64,000 bases of DNA, from contig JAURVB010012326.1 of NCBI GenBank assembly GCA_033002965.1, forward strand, positions 186,001 through 250,000, in the 5' to 3' direction. Under the pieces are notes generated by a model. It saw only the letters and a list, made by a program, of their open reading frames with translations. It was not told the DNA's origin and did no database searches. Origin of the DNA: Piper betle (lineage: Eukaryota; Streptophyta; Magnoliopsida; Piperales; Piperaceae). This document shows positions 15,397-27,780 of the stretch, piece by piece. Both the position numbers and the translations under genes were made by a program. Numbering within the stretch: position 1 is the first letter of the stretch; each line of letters begins with the position of its first letter.

Positions 15397-16158
15397 CTAC
15401 TTGGAGTTCCTCGCACCAGAATGCCTAAATATCCATTTCAGAACCTTCGAACCCTTCTTCCTTCCCCTACCGGCTATCTCATTAACAGTAACTCGACAAG
15501 AAGTGACTCTCCCAAGAACATCGGCTCCTTTGTTATCTCGGAAACTATGCCTCGACTTGGAAGAGAACAACTCAACGTTCAGATCGAAGAACTCCGAATC
15601 TGTTCCATCTACCTCTTGCTCAAACACATGACTGCTTATTTTCCTGAAAACTTTGTGCTTCGACTCGCATATTGCAGATCTTGGAACTCCAACCTCACCG
15701 ACATCACTGGGAAAGGACTGAGAAGCTCTGCACTTAACATCCCAGCTGCTATCTGACCTCCTTCCCAAAACATCAATGCCCTGCGCACTTCTCCTTCTGG
15801 AGAACCAACCCTTTTGCCAGAAACTGCTCCTCCTCCCATCTAGGCAAGTGCTGCTGCTTCTCTGGAGTGCATGCTGCGCATGGTTGGAGATGGGTCGATC
15901 CTCGACGTCGTTGTGGATGAGAAAAGAGATGGGACCAACAGTGCCAACGTCCACAGAGAGCGAGTTACGATTGGAGATGTCAGAGCAGGAGCAGGAAGAG
16001 AGTCGAGGCTCTCCACAGTCCGAACACACCAGCTTGAGCAGCCGGTCCTTGAGGCAGACAGCACATATTCCTACCGAGGAAGATGATGGGTGTTTCCGAC
16101 ATGGAGGTTCTGATGTGAAGGCCTCTGAGATTTCTATTGCCTTGCCTCTGTCTTTCAT
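15397..16158 (-). CDS. Uncharacterised plant Cys-rich protein, OCTOPUS/DUF740-like N-terminus
   Basis: This is a single-exon frame of 253 residues ending in WIFRHSGARNSK. Near residues 20-60 it has a conserved Cys/His cluster: CRKHPSSSSVGICAVCLKDR, then LVCSDCGEPRLSSCSCSD. The first part resembles the CxxHP...G-C..CL..RL start of OCTOPUS/DUF740 proteins, which are plasma-membrane-associated plant proteins. The whole more closely recalls a set of small uncharacterised plant proteins that carry the same N-terminus. The remainder is rich in Ser, Arg and Lys with no membrane segment. The frame contains no introns. The start at 16158 is the first ATG after upstream stops. A likely 5' UTR exon lies at about 16703-17010 (see separate entry). 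Biochemical function is unknown; metal binding by the Cys cluster is only a guess. Confidence 0.72.
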   Translation of the reverse strand: MKDRGKAIEISEAFTSEPPCRKHPSSSSVGICAVCLKDRLLKLVCSDCGEPRLSSCSCSDISNRNSLSVDVGTVGPISFLIHNDVEDRPISNHAQHALQRSSSTCLDGRRSSFWQKGWFSRRRSAQGIDVLGRRSDSSWDVKCRASQSFPSDVGEVGVPRSAICESKHKVFRKISSHVFEQEVDGTDSEFFDLNVELFSSKSRHSFRDNKGADVLGRVTSCRVTVNEIAGRGRKKGSKVLKWIFRHSGARNSK

Positions 16159-17100
16159 TGAATAATGCTCTTTGCTTTACTCTTCCTCGGCAGATAAGGA
16201 TTAAGGAGTTGGTGGTGGAGAGTAACGAAGACTATATCCAAGTTAGTCGACTGTATCCAAGTTGCTCAACTGTGCAGAGCAAAGAATTCAAACGGTGAGA
16301 AAAGATGTGTCTGTCCTTTGGGGATGAAGTGGCCGAAAGTTGGAATGGAACTCATATGCTTTTTTTCACAACTTGCATCCAATTTCAATGAAAACCGTGG
16401 CTAGTACACGAATAGCATAGGATCAAATTCACGTGGGTTTGACGTATTTTATAGCTTGGAGCTAGCAAAGAAAATATCTAGTCCTAACAGTGCTTCCTAA
16501 CTTGTAAACCTTGAAGCACCAAAAATCTTCAAAAAAGAAAAACAGATGCAGAACGAGAACTGAAAATAAAAACCCTTAAACATGCAAATGATGCAATACT
16601 AATATTAACATGTACACCTACAGAAGACTTTTGTGTAGGTTGCTACTTCTAAGAACTGATCGTATCTACTTAACAAGCAAAAGACAAGAACAAGCACGTA
16701 CCTCATGGAACCCAACAATCAAAGCTCGACAAACTGCATGAACACTTATCAAACTGTGAGATGGAAGATCACAACCAGATTGATGGAGGAGAAATGGTAG
16801 AGAAGAGGTGGAGTTGGTTTGAAGTTGGGAGAGAAAAGGCAGGGGAGGGAGGTACAAATAATGGAGGGGGATAAAATGAGTGCCGGCAAGAGGATGAATT
16901 AAAAGAAGAGAAAGCGTCACCTTTACGTTTTTTGTTGGAGCTCTTGTCGCCGTTGGTGATAGATTAATTGAGTGCAGCAATCCTCACAAACCAAACTCTG
17001 CCAAAGGCAGTGGTCAGGGCTCAAGTTTTGTTACTTTGAGTGAGCTGTTGCCCAGGTCCAATCTCTCCTCTCTAGTCTCTAGACTCTACCCCAGCTACAA
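16159..17100 (-). promoter_or_regulatory. Probable 5' UTR with leader intron for the 15397-16158 gene
   Basis: On the minus strand a pyrimidine-rich leader-like stretch (about 16703-17010) ends in GAG followed by a GTACGT donor at 16701-16700. A good acceptor (pyrimidines then CACAG) lies at 16270-16272. Splicing these would place a leader exon ahead of the ATG at 16158. No long frame is convincing in the stretch. Inference from splice signals only. Confidence 0.4.
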
Positions 17101-18868
17101 AAAAAATGTTGCATGAATTATCTAAAAGGTGATTCTGGTTCTTTTAGTAGAATGCAGTTAGACAACGAAGGAGCTCACCGAGTGATCATGGTCTAGAAAT
17201 GAAGTGAGGCATGCAGAGTCATTCTGGGCTGGTGCAGGTTACCATCAAACGAAGCATCTTAACTTGCCATTGTAGTTTTTGAATGAGTAAGCGATTATAT
17301 TTATGTCTCTTCGAATATCATATCCGATGGAAAAGGCAATCATTTATACCATAAAATTTCAGAAATCAAATATTATTAGTGATTGTGGAGGGTTTCCAAA
17401 AGCTTTCACTATTTTCTTTTTTTTTTAAATTGTTTCAGAATGGTATAAGAGATTAGTTTATAAAGAAATTAGAGAGAACAATACTCGTTTTTGGAGGGAA
17501 CTTGGTTGAATTTGTTTGGCAATAAATGATACATAATAAATTCATTCTGTTTCAACACGAATTCGTAGAATGTAAATGGGAATTCGATAAACATGTATTT
17601 GCCGTGAAATTTTTTACAGATGGCACACTTTTATCTTCCCCCGATCTAATGGATCCATTTGGAATGTGCTCATTTGTGTTTATTTGGTTTGCAAGCAAAT
17701 ATGAGGAAAGAAAATTAATTTTCTATTACGATGTAAAACTCTTTTATAACTAATTTTCTGATAAAAATGCAAAGAAATATTAGAAAGCGAGAATGATATT
17801 TTATAATTTTTTTATCTAATCAAACAAATAATAATAAAAAAATCTTTTTCCCCTTAATTCATTCATAATCTATCAAATCAAACCGACTCAATAATTTTAG
17901 TGCAATTTTTTATCCCAAGTCGATGCCCTATACTCGCTGCATCCGTAATTTATTGAGTGGCAAAGTGGGCCCGGCCGACAAAGTGCCATGTGGCAAAGCG
18001 GCAGCCGTTGGGTCAGGCCCCACATGCTTAGCCTTGTCCTTGCTAAAGAATTCACCGACTCTCCTCTTTCTGAGATCTTCCACCGGCCATCTTTGCCAAC
18101 CAAGTCCCAGAGAAGGACATGCACAATTTTTCTTATTAGATTCTCATTCGACAATTGCAACGAATCATGGCTCCATTTTCATGTTGTGGTAGACCCAAGC
18201 CGTGGGACGAGCAGTTTGGACGGAATAAACACAGATTCGGTCCCTTGTTATGGTCTTTTATTAACGTATTACAAAGCATGCTTCTTGTTGTGATCATCAT
18301 GGATTGCAGTTGGGTGCACAGGCATGCACGCATGGACCTCCATTTCATTATTATTTAGTATATACAACATGTCACGGTTGTGTGAGCTTTGGGATCAGGT
18401 GTCTGTTGCCCATCTTGGTGGTACCTTCATGCTCGTATAAATATTTTACAAGAGTCCCATGATGGCGTTGAGAGCTCGCCCATTTATTATGTAAAATGTG
18501 ATGATGCAGTGGTGCTGCTAAATTGAAGTCTGGAGACTTCGCAATGACAAAGTTCTGCAATTTAAGCTTTGACGTTCTAAGATCAAGCAGAGTGACAGGA
18601 ATGTCATCCTTGTTCCCAGCCTCATTTCGAGATAATCTTGTACGTTGTATGTGCACAACTTTGTTCAAAAAAGAAGGCGAGTGAGTATCAACCAATTGAG
18701 CTTCCATCTTTCAAACCACAGTACTTGAAATGGGTACTCATGGTTTCTTTGTGTAATACTTCATTCAATGTTACTTTTCAAGTTAACATAAAGTTACACA
18801 TTTTATTTTTACAAAAACCTGAACTTTATTCTTCCATGTTCCTCTAAAAGACTTGAATGTTACCCAAG
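17101..18868. other. Intergenic stretch without a supported gene
   Basis: The left half is AT-rich. A 100-aa-scale minus frame at 18372-18707 immediately downstream of the phosphoglycerate mutase stop more likely lies in its 3' UTR. Positions 17930-18350 are of mixed composition with no recognisable product. Confidence 0.5.
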
Positions 18869-21693
18869 TCAATCGCAGCTCGATTCTATGAATTTCCTTA
18901 TTATTCCCATCATCTCACTGCCTGGAAATCGCCCAAGACAACCCTTGGCTGCCGATATCTCATCAAGTTTACACACTGAATCACCACTACAAGCTTGTCT
19001 TTCATCTGCATTTGGTACTGTAAAGGTTTCTAGCAAGTCCTCACCTGCCTTAACAGAGGGAAGCAGAAAAGGTTCAAGGGAGGTGGCTAGGACAGCATCT
19101 ACTCCCCCGCGTGCTATCACATAGTTACTTAATCGGCAGAGAGCGAAAGGAACAGGTTCGAAGCTGTGGTCACCATATTCGACTGGCGTTGAGTGGTCTC
19201 CTGTGACACACAGAAAGTATTCGAACTTTCCACTGGATTCTGCCTCCCAAAGGAGCTTAGCTAGCTGACCAATTGCTTTGTCAACAGCTTCCAAGCCTTT
19301 TACTTTAAGCATGCATGCCTTGTCATGACCCGCATCATCAATTGCCTGTGGTAGAAGTCATCAACACATAAGATTATCAATCCCAACTTTCAGTAACATT
19401 GACAAACGTAGGACATAAATAGCAGAAACAATCAATCAAACCAACCAACATCTATACAGATGCGCTGGTCAGGAATATGCTGCATTTATATTAAGCTTCA
19501 AGTGTTTTTTTCCTGTTGTCTAATCACATAATGATGAATTAACATGTCATTAATCATGAAAATGTTGACGGAGGTTTCGTAAATCCTGAATGGTTCAAAT
19601 TAAGTTCAAAAGGTAATAAGCATGTACTCAATGATTACCTCAAAACAGACAAATTATAGGATGCCCAAAGTGATTTATACAAAGGGCCATATTGCTCATA
19701 AAGGACTAGCAAAAAGCAATCTATTAAACTAGTAAATTATATCACCAAGTTGACAACCTTGATGTGAAGAAATCCAAAGTCATAACCATCTGCACGGCCG
19801 GGTTTGCTCTCTGTTTCCCCTGGCACAAAAATTTTTGGGGATGGTAGTGAAGGAGCTGAAAGTGCTGTAGCTATGGCCACTGCTTTTGAAGTTAATAGAG
19901 TTCTATAGTCTCCTGTGGCACCAGGCGCTTCCAAAATATCAATGCCCAATGAAAGGCCTAAACCAGCAATAATTTTGGTAGGAGCCACCATGCATGGCCA
20001 TAGCCTGTGCTTTTCTTTAAATGGCACGACCTGCAACCATAACCAAATACCATTGCATTAGCAACAACTAAGAGTTCTTGATCTGCAGGATAGAACATTG
20101 ATGCCTACGAATTGAACTAACATGGTATTAAAAGAAAATATAATATGACCAACCTCAATCCTAATACCACAACCTCGCAAAAGGACGACATTTGCAATAT
20201 TTTTGCCTTTTCGTGCTCTTCCTTCATTGATAGGATGTGAAGTAAGAATTCTTGATATCTCTTTCGAAAGCTCATTGACAATAACAGCAGTTTTTTTGGC
20301 TTCATCAGTATCATCCAGAGCTTCAGCCTTCAGAAGGAGGCGGTTGTCCTTTAACGGGTCTGTGCCAGATATATTTCCACTTAAACCCGGCCCTTTAACC
20401 ACCACTCCACATCGATGTTCAGTTGCATATCTAAAAAGAACAGTATTAATCAGCTACGATGATCAAATTCTTTAGTAGATTAATAAAGGATAGAAGCTCA
20501 TCATTGCCAAAAGTATCTTTCCTATGTTGCATGCTTGAAAAAAAACTTACATGGAGATCAAAGGCTCTTGTTTTTATAAAAAAATCCTTCAGCAGAACAA
20601 CATTTTAAAAACTCTTTATTGTTGAAAAATAAAAAAGAAATCTTGGTAGAATGATTAGAAAATTATCACCCCAATGATTATACACGAGACAAGAAGAAGA
20701 CTAGCTTCATTAGCTTCACCTAATGACTTAGAGTTTGATCGGTAGTAGAGTATTCTATTCGTTCTATAGTGGATATTGTTACTTGTTGAAAAAATAATCT
20801 GATAAGAATCTGTCACTTGGTTTAAAAAGAAAAATGTACAAAAAATACTCATCATTATCGTGAATTGATAATACGAAAATTTCCGATCACCTCCTAAATA
20901 TGTTATAACCTGACTCGAACTTCATATTCGGGAAAAGATGGTAGCTTCATCCTGTCCAGTGCTTCGCATAGGATTGGGCCCTCTTCTTCAAAATGTCTGT
21001 CGGCTCTTCTGCTTGTAACAATTCCAGTAGTTTCATCCCAGGTTGCGAAGTTTGACTACAGCATAGCCAATAAACACATGTTTATGTCTTCAAAGGAAGA
21101 CGAATACACTTAACCTTTTGAGCAAAGTACAATTAAACCAGCTTATAACAATGGCACATTCACTGAGTCAGACTCGACTATGAACAATGGATTTAAGAAG
21201 CTCTGAACACTCGTGTTAGCAGCTCATGGAGCATATTAAAAGGTCATAATGCTTAACGGCACAAATAAAACACAAAATCATCACTGTTAAATTCTTATGT
21301 ATACCAAAGCTCCTCAAATAGCATGTATATAACACTAGATTTAAAAAATAATATTAATAAAAAATCAATGACCTTGAAAGCAATATCTCCTGGGGACATG
21401 ACCAACCCAGCACCCATAGATTCAAAAGCACCCCGTCCACAGTAATACACTCTAGGATCATATCCTAAAAGGGACAAGTGAGCTGTGTCACTGCCGCAAG
21501 CCAATCCTGGTTCAACTGGGTCCATGAGACCATTCACACCAGCCGCAGCAATTGCATCCAAGCTTGGTGTTTTCGCCACTTGCAAAGGCGTCTTATACCC
21601 ATATCTTGGTATTGATACATCTCCCAGACCATCTATCAGAACAAATGCAACCCTCTTATTTCTGCTCTTGCTCAAATCCAAATCTCCCCCCAT
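18869..21693 (-). CDS. 2,3-bisphosphoglycerate-independent phosphoglycerate mutase, ApgM family
   Basis: The enzyme interconverts 3- and 2-phosphoglycerate and belongs to the alkaline-phosphatase superfamily; this is the archaeal-type ApgM family that plants carry besides the usual plant iPGAM. Exons in transcript order are 21373-21693, 20910-21055, 20154-20430, 19758-20030 and 18869-19345. They join in phase to about 497 residues, the normal plant length. Motifs: VLIDGLGDVS (metal-binding Asp near the N-terminus), CGSDTAHLSLLGYDPRVYY, GRGAFESMGAG, GPGLSGNISGTDPL, LEAPGATGDYRTLLTSK, IDDAGHD and CVTGDHSTPVEYGDHSFEPV. The ATG at 21693 follows an intron boundary; a GC-rich leader exon probably lies at about 22850-23030, ending at a GTAATA donor. 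No transit peptide is evident, so I infer a cytosolic protein. All catalytic-type motifs are intact. Confidence 0.94.
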
Positions 21694-24550
21694 GGACGCT
21701 ATTCTTCGAAAAGAGTCACTAGAACAATAAACCACAATAGCATCAGAAACAATGTCCCAGTTCCGATCAATGCAATCTCCTAAGGCAAAAAAGAAGAAGC
21801 AAAAGGTGACGAAATTAAAGAAATAGCATATTTTCATGAAAACATAAAATAAAGTATTTTGAATATCGGACTTGAAAATGGATAAAATGAGCTCAATTTA
21901 TTTTTGGATTGGTTGTCCTTAAATTGCACAAAAGAAATATAAAATTTAGAGCTCACAAATTTTTTTATATCTGGATGTCTTAAAATTTAATCAAAAGAAA
22001 TTTCAATTTTAGTCAGAGTGAGCCTATATAAAGATTTTACAAAGAAACATTTTCTTATAGAAAATGAAAAAAATTGAAGGAAATTTTGGGAAGCACATGC
22101 ACATGAAAAAGAATATTTCGTTTTTATCTTATTTTCTTATTATCCAAACATAAGCAAATTTTTAAAATTTTCATGTCATTTTATCTCATTGCATTTCCAT
22201 TTCATAAGATTTTTTTTCATTTACACTATTTTCATTCTAACCAAACAGTCCCTAAACGAAAATAGCATTATTCATTAGAAAAACTACAATTACATCCTAC
22301 CCCTCTTAAAAACTCGTCATCAAAGTGGGAATACCAACAAAATTGATAATAAAGGAAAACGAAGACGGCCTAATTGAGCTTGTTTAACAATTAAGAGGAT
22401 AAAGACCTGCAAACATGATTTAGACAATTAGCAAAAGTTTGGGAATAAAAATCTGCAACAATTGGGTCAAGTACACTCTTTAGCTAAGATATTACCTCCA
22501 CCAATTGAACTACAAAACATTCATATAAACAACATCAAACGATTCATTCTGTAAAATTTGCCAAACTTCACCCCTTAGATACAAAGAAAAACATCCAAAT
22601 CCTATTTCATCAAACATCACCACATAAGTAAAAACTTTTAGCAATAAAAAAAAAATCCAACCTTGATGCCAATGAAAAAAATTATGCTTTCAATCGTTTT
22701 CCACGATCAAATAAACTTCAAAAACGGCTTACATCCTCTTTCATCTCATAAACTAATCAACGCCAGTTCAATCACTGGAGGGGAAAAGATCGAAACGAGG
22801 CTTGCTCGAATCCATCTTACTTCCATCAAAGTCTCCGTCTTGGGAAGGTATTACGTCTCGGCCCGGCCGAGGGAGACAACGGAGACGGGGAAGCTCAAAA
22901 CCGGAGACCGATTTCCGGCGGGGAATGGCGGCCGGTGGGGCGTTTGTAATTTGGAGAAGATTTTTGTAAGCGAAGGGCACGGACGACCGAACGAATGACC
23001 GTGTCCGTCCGACGGTGACCGCCCACCGATCAATTATGACCAAATAAAAACAAATTAGATATAAAAGTTTCTTCGTTTGATCAAATATGAGCAATCGAGT
23101 GACTAATATTAAAAATTAATTATATTTTTAAAATTTATTACAAAATCATTATTGATAATAATTAAATGTAAAGCACATTAAACTTAATTTTTTATTTTTT
23201 TATGGTAATATAATATTTGTTTATTCAAATATTTTTTTAAAAAATGATTTTAATTTTCATGTACTTGAAATGAGGTAAACTAAAAAAAATAAAAGAGATA
23301 ATGATAATATAAATAAGATATTAGTAGTTTACGAGAAAAATTAGTATTTAAAATAAAATTAATAATTAAATAATACAATAAATATGGAATGAACATAAAT
23401 TCTTATATGAATCAAATTTTGACTATAACCTAATTGACCAAATAATTTTGACCATAAATTATTGAATTATTGCTCAAAGTTAAGTGGACGGATAATTCAT
23501 TGTCCTAGTTCTAATGTCCAATTGACCAACACCCTGACCCTAGGGTGTAATTGATGGTAAAAATAAAATCGTTTCATAATAATAATAAATATACATGTTA
23601 AACTTTTTTTTAAAAAATAAATTAATAGTTCGGTTTTGGTTTAGTATGATAAGAAACCCCAATTTAATATTTAAAAGAAAATTTATTTTCTATTATTAAA
23701 AATCAAACTAAATAAGATAGCTCGGAAAAAGAATTAGGAATCCTATAGGCCTTAGATACGCCACCAACAACAAGATTAAAAAAGCAATTTTGATGTGGTC
23801 AATAATATAAATAACGTTATGTTATGGGTTTAAGAGTTTTAATTACTTAAACTCCACAAGTCAAACAGAATTAGAAGCCTTATATATATACCCTTTAAGT
23901 CATTTAACTCATGAAATTTTTACGTTAAAATTGTGTTTAAAAGTTTAATAACTCTAATAGATATCTGTAATAATCAAATGACACTCCCATGATAATTCAT
24001 TGTCAACATAAATGTCTATAGTTTTATAACAGTGTAATCAGTAACGTAATAAGTTGTTTATATATACATATATATGCCAATATCTCTTGCCATTTTGATG
24101 TTTTAACGTAGTTGTTAGATGCCTCATCTTGGGCAGATATGCGAACACAGATTCAAGCACAAAATATACGACTTTTGGCCCAAACCACTCTCCTTTTATC
24201 AGGAATTTTTACACTAGTAATACACAAGTATTGACCACATTACAACTATCTATAAACCACAAAATCAAGGCCGGATTTAATATACTTTTCTATCATTTGG
24301 AGCAATTTGTATGCAGCCGAAGAATTAAATACAAGAGAGTCTGCCATTATGCTCCTCATAATTTTCTATTACAACATAAACAGCTGCAGTAATTAGGCAT
24401 TTTGTTGTTTGGGCTGACCGGTGAGTAATAACCATATGATGCATTAAAAAAGATGACACATTCATGATAAAAACGTGTTTTTCAAAACCACAGATGCAAC
24501 TTCATCACTTGTTCAAAATGCCTGAAGACTGAAAATGATAGGGCGAAAAA
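21694..24550. other. Leader region of phosphoglycerate mutase and AT-rich spacer
   Basis: Positions 21694-21780 continue the spliced 5' UTR, starting after an acceptor near 21781. Positions 22780-23030 are GC-rich and most likely hold the first, non-coding exon and promoter of the mutase gene. From 23030 to 24110 the DNA is AT-rich with no feature I can support. From 24110 to 24550 is the 3' flank of the cysteine oxidase gene. Confidence 0.45.
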
Positions 24551-27500
24551 TTAAGTCCGGACTGTTGGACCAGCGTATCTGCCCGATCGAATATACAGGT
24601 CGTCTGGAGGTTTGATCTCCTGAAGCCATGCATAATCATCCCCAACCTCGGCTATATCTAAACCACCAACTGCTGCTGCAAAATCATATGTGAACACGGA
24701 AACATTTTGATTGAGAAAGTGATGGCAATAAACAGTTGAGGCATATAAACATTGTTAAGAAGTAAAATGCAAGCATTAGTCGTCTTACTACCAATTAATA
24801 AAAGATGCATAGCATGCATTACTTACCGAAGCTGGAGAAAGGATAGTTGCGGTAGTAAGTGCAAATTCTTCCAAAAGCTTCTGAATATGGAGGGGCAAGC
24901 ACGTCCAACACTGCACAAGGTGTGATGGCAGTGAAACAATGGAGATTACCTCCACTATTTGGATACAACACTGTAGTTGGGCAGGGCGCCGTCAGAATGG
25001 TATCCACCTGTAATTTCGCCAATTTAACTGCATGACAAATGACAATATATAAAAGATAAACATGCTTGCAGCGTCCATAAATATTGAATACTCCTATACA
25101 ATAAAGCTTGTTTTTACAAGGATGGAGATGGTCATGCACAAAATTCCTCCAGTCAATCACTGGAAAACATCATTGGTCATTATATTAAACGTGAATGTAA
25201 CAGATAGCCAGTCAATTCATAACAAAACATCCGATATTAGAGAATTTTCAAGCTTTCAATGGAGCGCAGCAGTTACAATTCTGGTCTAGAAAGTTATAAG
25301 CGTTCATGATATTAAGCATGCAGGCTGCAGATTGCCAGTTAGTTCATAGCATAAGTTGCATAACATATGATGAAGTCTTCACTCTTTCAAGCAAATAAAG
25401 GAAGAATGGAAACACAAAGTTTTTTAGAAAACCACAATTTTATGATGTTCTTTCCTTCTCCTAGCTTCCCTTTCAGATACTTGCACTAAGGGGACCTGGA
25501 TGGGGGCTTTTTACCTCAATCTGCTTGAATATTTTAAATGAATGTGGTCCTTCAAAGAATATATTACAAATAAGAATCATTGTAAGATAGTTACACTTAC
25601 AATTGACATATGGTAGATAGGATTAGAAAAAAATTGTTCAAAAAGAGTTTGAAAAAATAAAAACAACATTTTTGTCTTACCAGGGAGGGATTCAGAGTTG
25701 CCACTTTGCATGGGTGAAAAATCAACCCAATCAAAACCCTTTACATGCATGGATCCATATAGAACTTTGCTCAATACTGTCATGCCAGGATGATCATGAA
25801 GTGGAATGACTGAAGAAGTCGGCATGCAGAATATGCCAATCTGCATAATACATGTAAGGAGAGTGATAATGCCAAGTTAAATTAGTTATAGGATACAACA
25901 CACCAGGCATAAAAGGATTAAGCAGTGTAATGTTACACTATGCAAGAACTAAGCATTGTACAAGAGAGATTTCCTTTGCGCCATATATAGGAAGTAACTA
26001 GATTGATATTCTGTCGGATCATAGAAATAGTAACCTGGAGACGCTTACAAAATTGATAACAGCAGATGTTCCATTTGGTTCTTTTTTTCAAAATTTAAAT
26101 TTCTGCTTCCATGCATATGTGATTAATATTTGCAAGAGCAGTCCAAAAGTTTGAAACTCACAGTAAAACTTTGGCACTCATGTATGTGCAAATATGTTAT
26201 GGGTTGTGCCTGACCAGCTGCTCTGTTTGATGGGTGACTCTTGAATAGGTTCCCGAAAAATCCATGCCCTCGATCATCTTCAGAGAACTCTTTAAGACCA
26301 ACATCAGACGGAACCATTGTATCTACAAATAGGTGTTGCCCGTATTAGAAAAAAAGGAGGGAAAATATCATAAATAACCATGTTTTAAAGTTTTATATCA
26401 CAAATAACCAAAAATTTAAACTTTCATTAGATGTAACCACATCTTATATTTTTATTTCACATATACCCAAATCTCCTATTTTTATTTCATGTATAGCCAA
26501 TTTTTATATTTTAAATATATTTGATTCATAAATTTTTATTTTATTGACATAAATACCATTAATTTAACTTCAAATTTTCTTAAACATATTTTTTCTTACA
26601 TTCCATATGACAAATGATATTTACAGCTTTTTTTAAACAAATCTTCAAATTAAAAATATATTAACTTAAACAAAATTTTTAATTTCTAATAAAATATAAT
26701 AAGTTCAGATTAAATTTTAAAACACACACACGCATATATATATATATATATACATATATAATTTTATTTTTTTAGAATTTTGATTTATTAAATATCAAAC
26801 AAAATCTAAAATTTTACATTTTGAACTATAACTAAAAAATAATACAATTTTAGAACTATTCATCATTACCAATCTTTGTATTTTGATATATAAAATAATT
26901 TAAAGATTATAACTTGTACTTATTATCATCGTTGTTTTGAATAAAAATGACATTTTTATGGGTATTTTTGCCATTGAATAAGAAATTATGAGATTTGGTC
27001 CTGAATGATATGAAAGTTTTAAAAATGGTTATGTCTGATACAAGTTTAAAAATTTAGCTATTTTTAAAAGAAAAGTTTGAAATCTGGACATCTATGATAT
27101 TTCCCCAAAAAAGAATCCACACTCACATAAGCTGCAGCAGAGCATATATCAATACAGAAATCGGAATACTAAGAAATGAGACACAGATTGTGCAATCTTG
27201 CACACCCAACTCGTACGACGCAAGATTGTTCCTCAACTAAATTTGCCACAAACAAACCGCTCAACTTTTCCCACTTAAGCTCACATTTTTCAAGCAATCC
27301 CACATTTCCCAAATTGGCCAAACAAACAGAACACAAACACATCATCCCTATCAAATTAACCAAAAAAAAACACAATGGAACATCCAATCCACCATATACA
27401 ATAGCTTGTTCTACAACCTCCAAACCTACCAAACAATTAGTACTATGAAAAATTGAAAGAAAACAAACCAAACACAAACAAAAAACACTCACACACACAT

Positions 27501-27780
27501 CTTCATCATCATCATCATCACTACCAGAGTTTAAAAAAAAAATGGAACATCCAATCTACCATGCACAAAAACTTCGTCCTACAACCTCAAAATGTACCAG
27601 AAGATAGAGCACGAGAGGCTTTAAAAAAAAATTAAAAAAACGTACCCAGATGAGAGCAGAGCTTCCTGACCGCGAGGGGGAGGCCTGGGCGGCGCCCGTC
27701 GCCGAAAACGACTTTTTGCAGAGCTCATAGAGCGTCTGAATGGACGGCGACGGCGACGGCGACGGCGGGTGCGCCGCCAT
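24551..27780 (-). CDS. PCO: Plant cysteine oxidase (N-terminal Cys dioxygenase), frame break in exon 1
   Basis: PCOs use O2 to oxidise N-terminal Cys of ERF-VII factors, marking them for Arg/N-degron decay, and so act as plant oxygen sensors. Exons in transcript order are 27646-27780, 26162-26322, 25681-25840, 24827-25027 and 24551-24657. Exons 2-5 join perfectly and carry [20 protein letters not shown] (two iron-binding His in HDH), [30 protein letters not shown] and the C-terminus YAGPTVRT. Exon 1 reads [16 protein letters not shown] in the frame of the ATG, but [18 protein letters not shown], the family continuation into exon 2, lies in another frame. One base appears to be missing, most simply in the run of five G (C on the coding strand) at 27676-27680. 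The start codon 27780 is followed by a Pro/Ser stretch encoded by GCCGTC-type hexamers. Intron 1 hosts a transposon (26359-27106). Confidence 0.9.
26359..27106. mobile_element. MULE-like non-autonomous element in PCO intron 1
   Basis: The 748-bp AT-rich element begins GGGAAAATATCATA and ends with the near-inverse TATGATATTTCCCC. The terminal 17 bases match at 15 positions. It is flanked by 9-bp near-direct repeats (26350-26358 AAAAAAGGA; 27107-27115 AAAAAAGAA). The 9-bp duplication is typical of Mutator-like elements, although the repeats are A-rich and one base differs. A shorter relative lies at 47466-47868. No transposase frame is present. Confidence 0.65.
27371..27597. repeat. Diverged direct repeat in PCO intron 1
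   Basis: Roughly 55-bp segments starting near 27373 and 27541 share the same order of words (AATGGAACATCCAATC, ACCAT, TACAACCTC) about 170 bp apart. This is a local duplication in the non-coding intron. Confidence 0.55.

Noticed and set aside
15271..15756. 161-codon + strand frame
   Set aside because: It is the antisense shadow of the single-exon Cys-rich gene, which has the conserved motifs on the minus strand.
18372..18707. 111-codon minus-strand frame
   Set aside because: It lies directly downstream of the phosphoglycerate mutase stop on the same strand, has low-information composition and is more likely 3' UTR.
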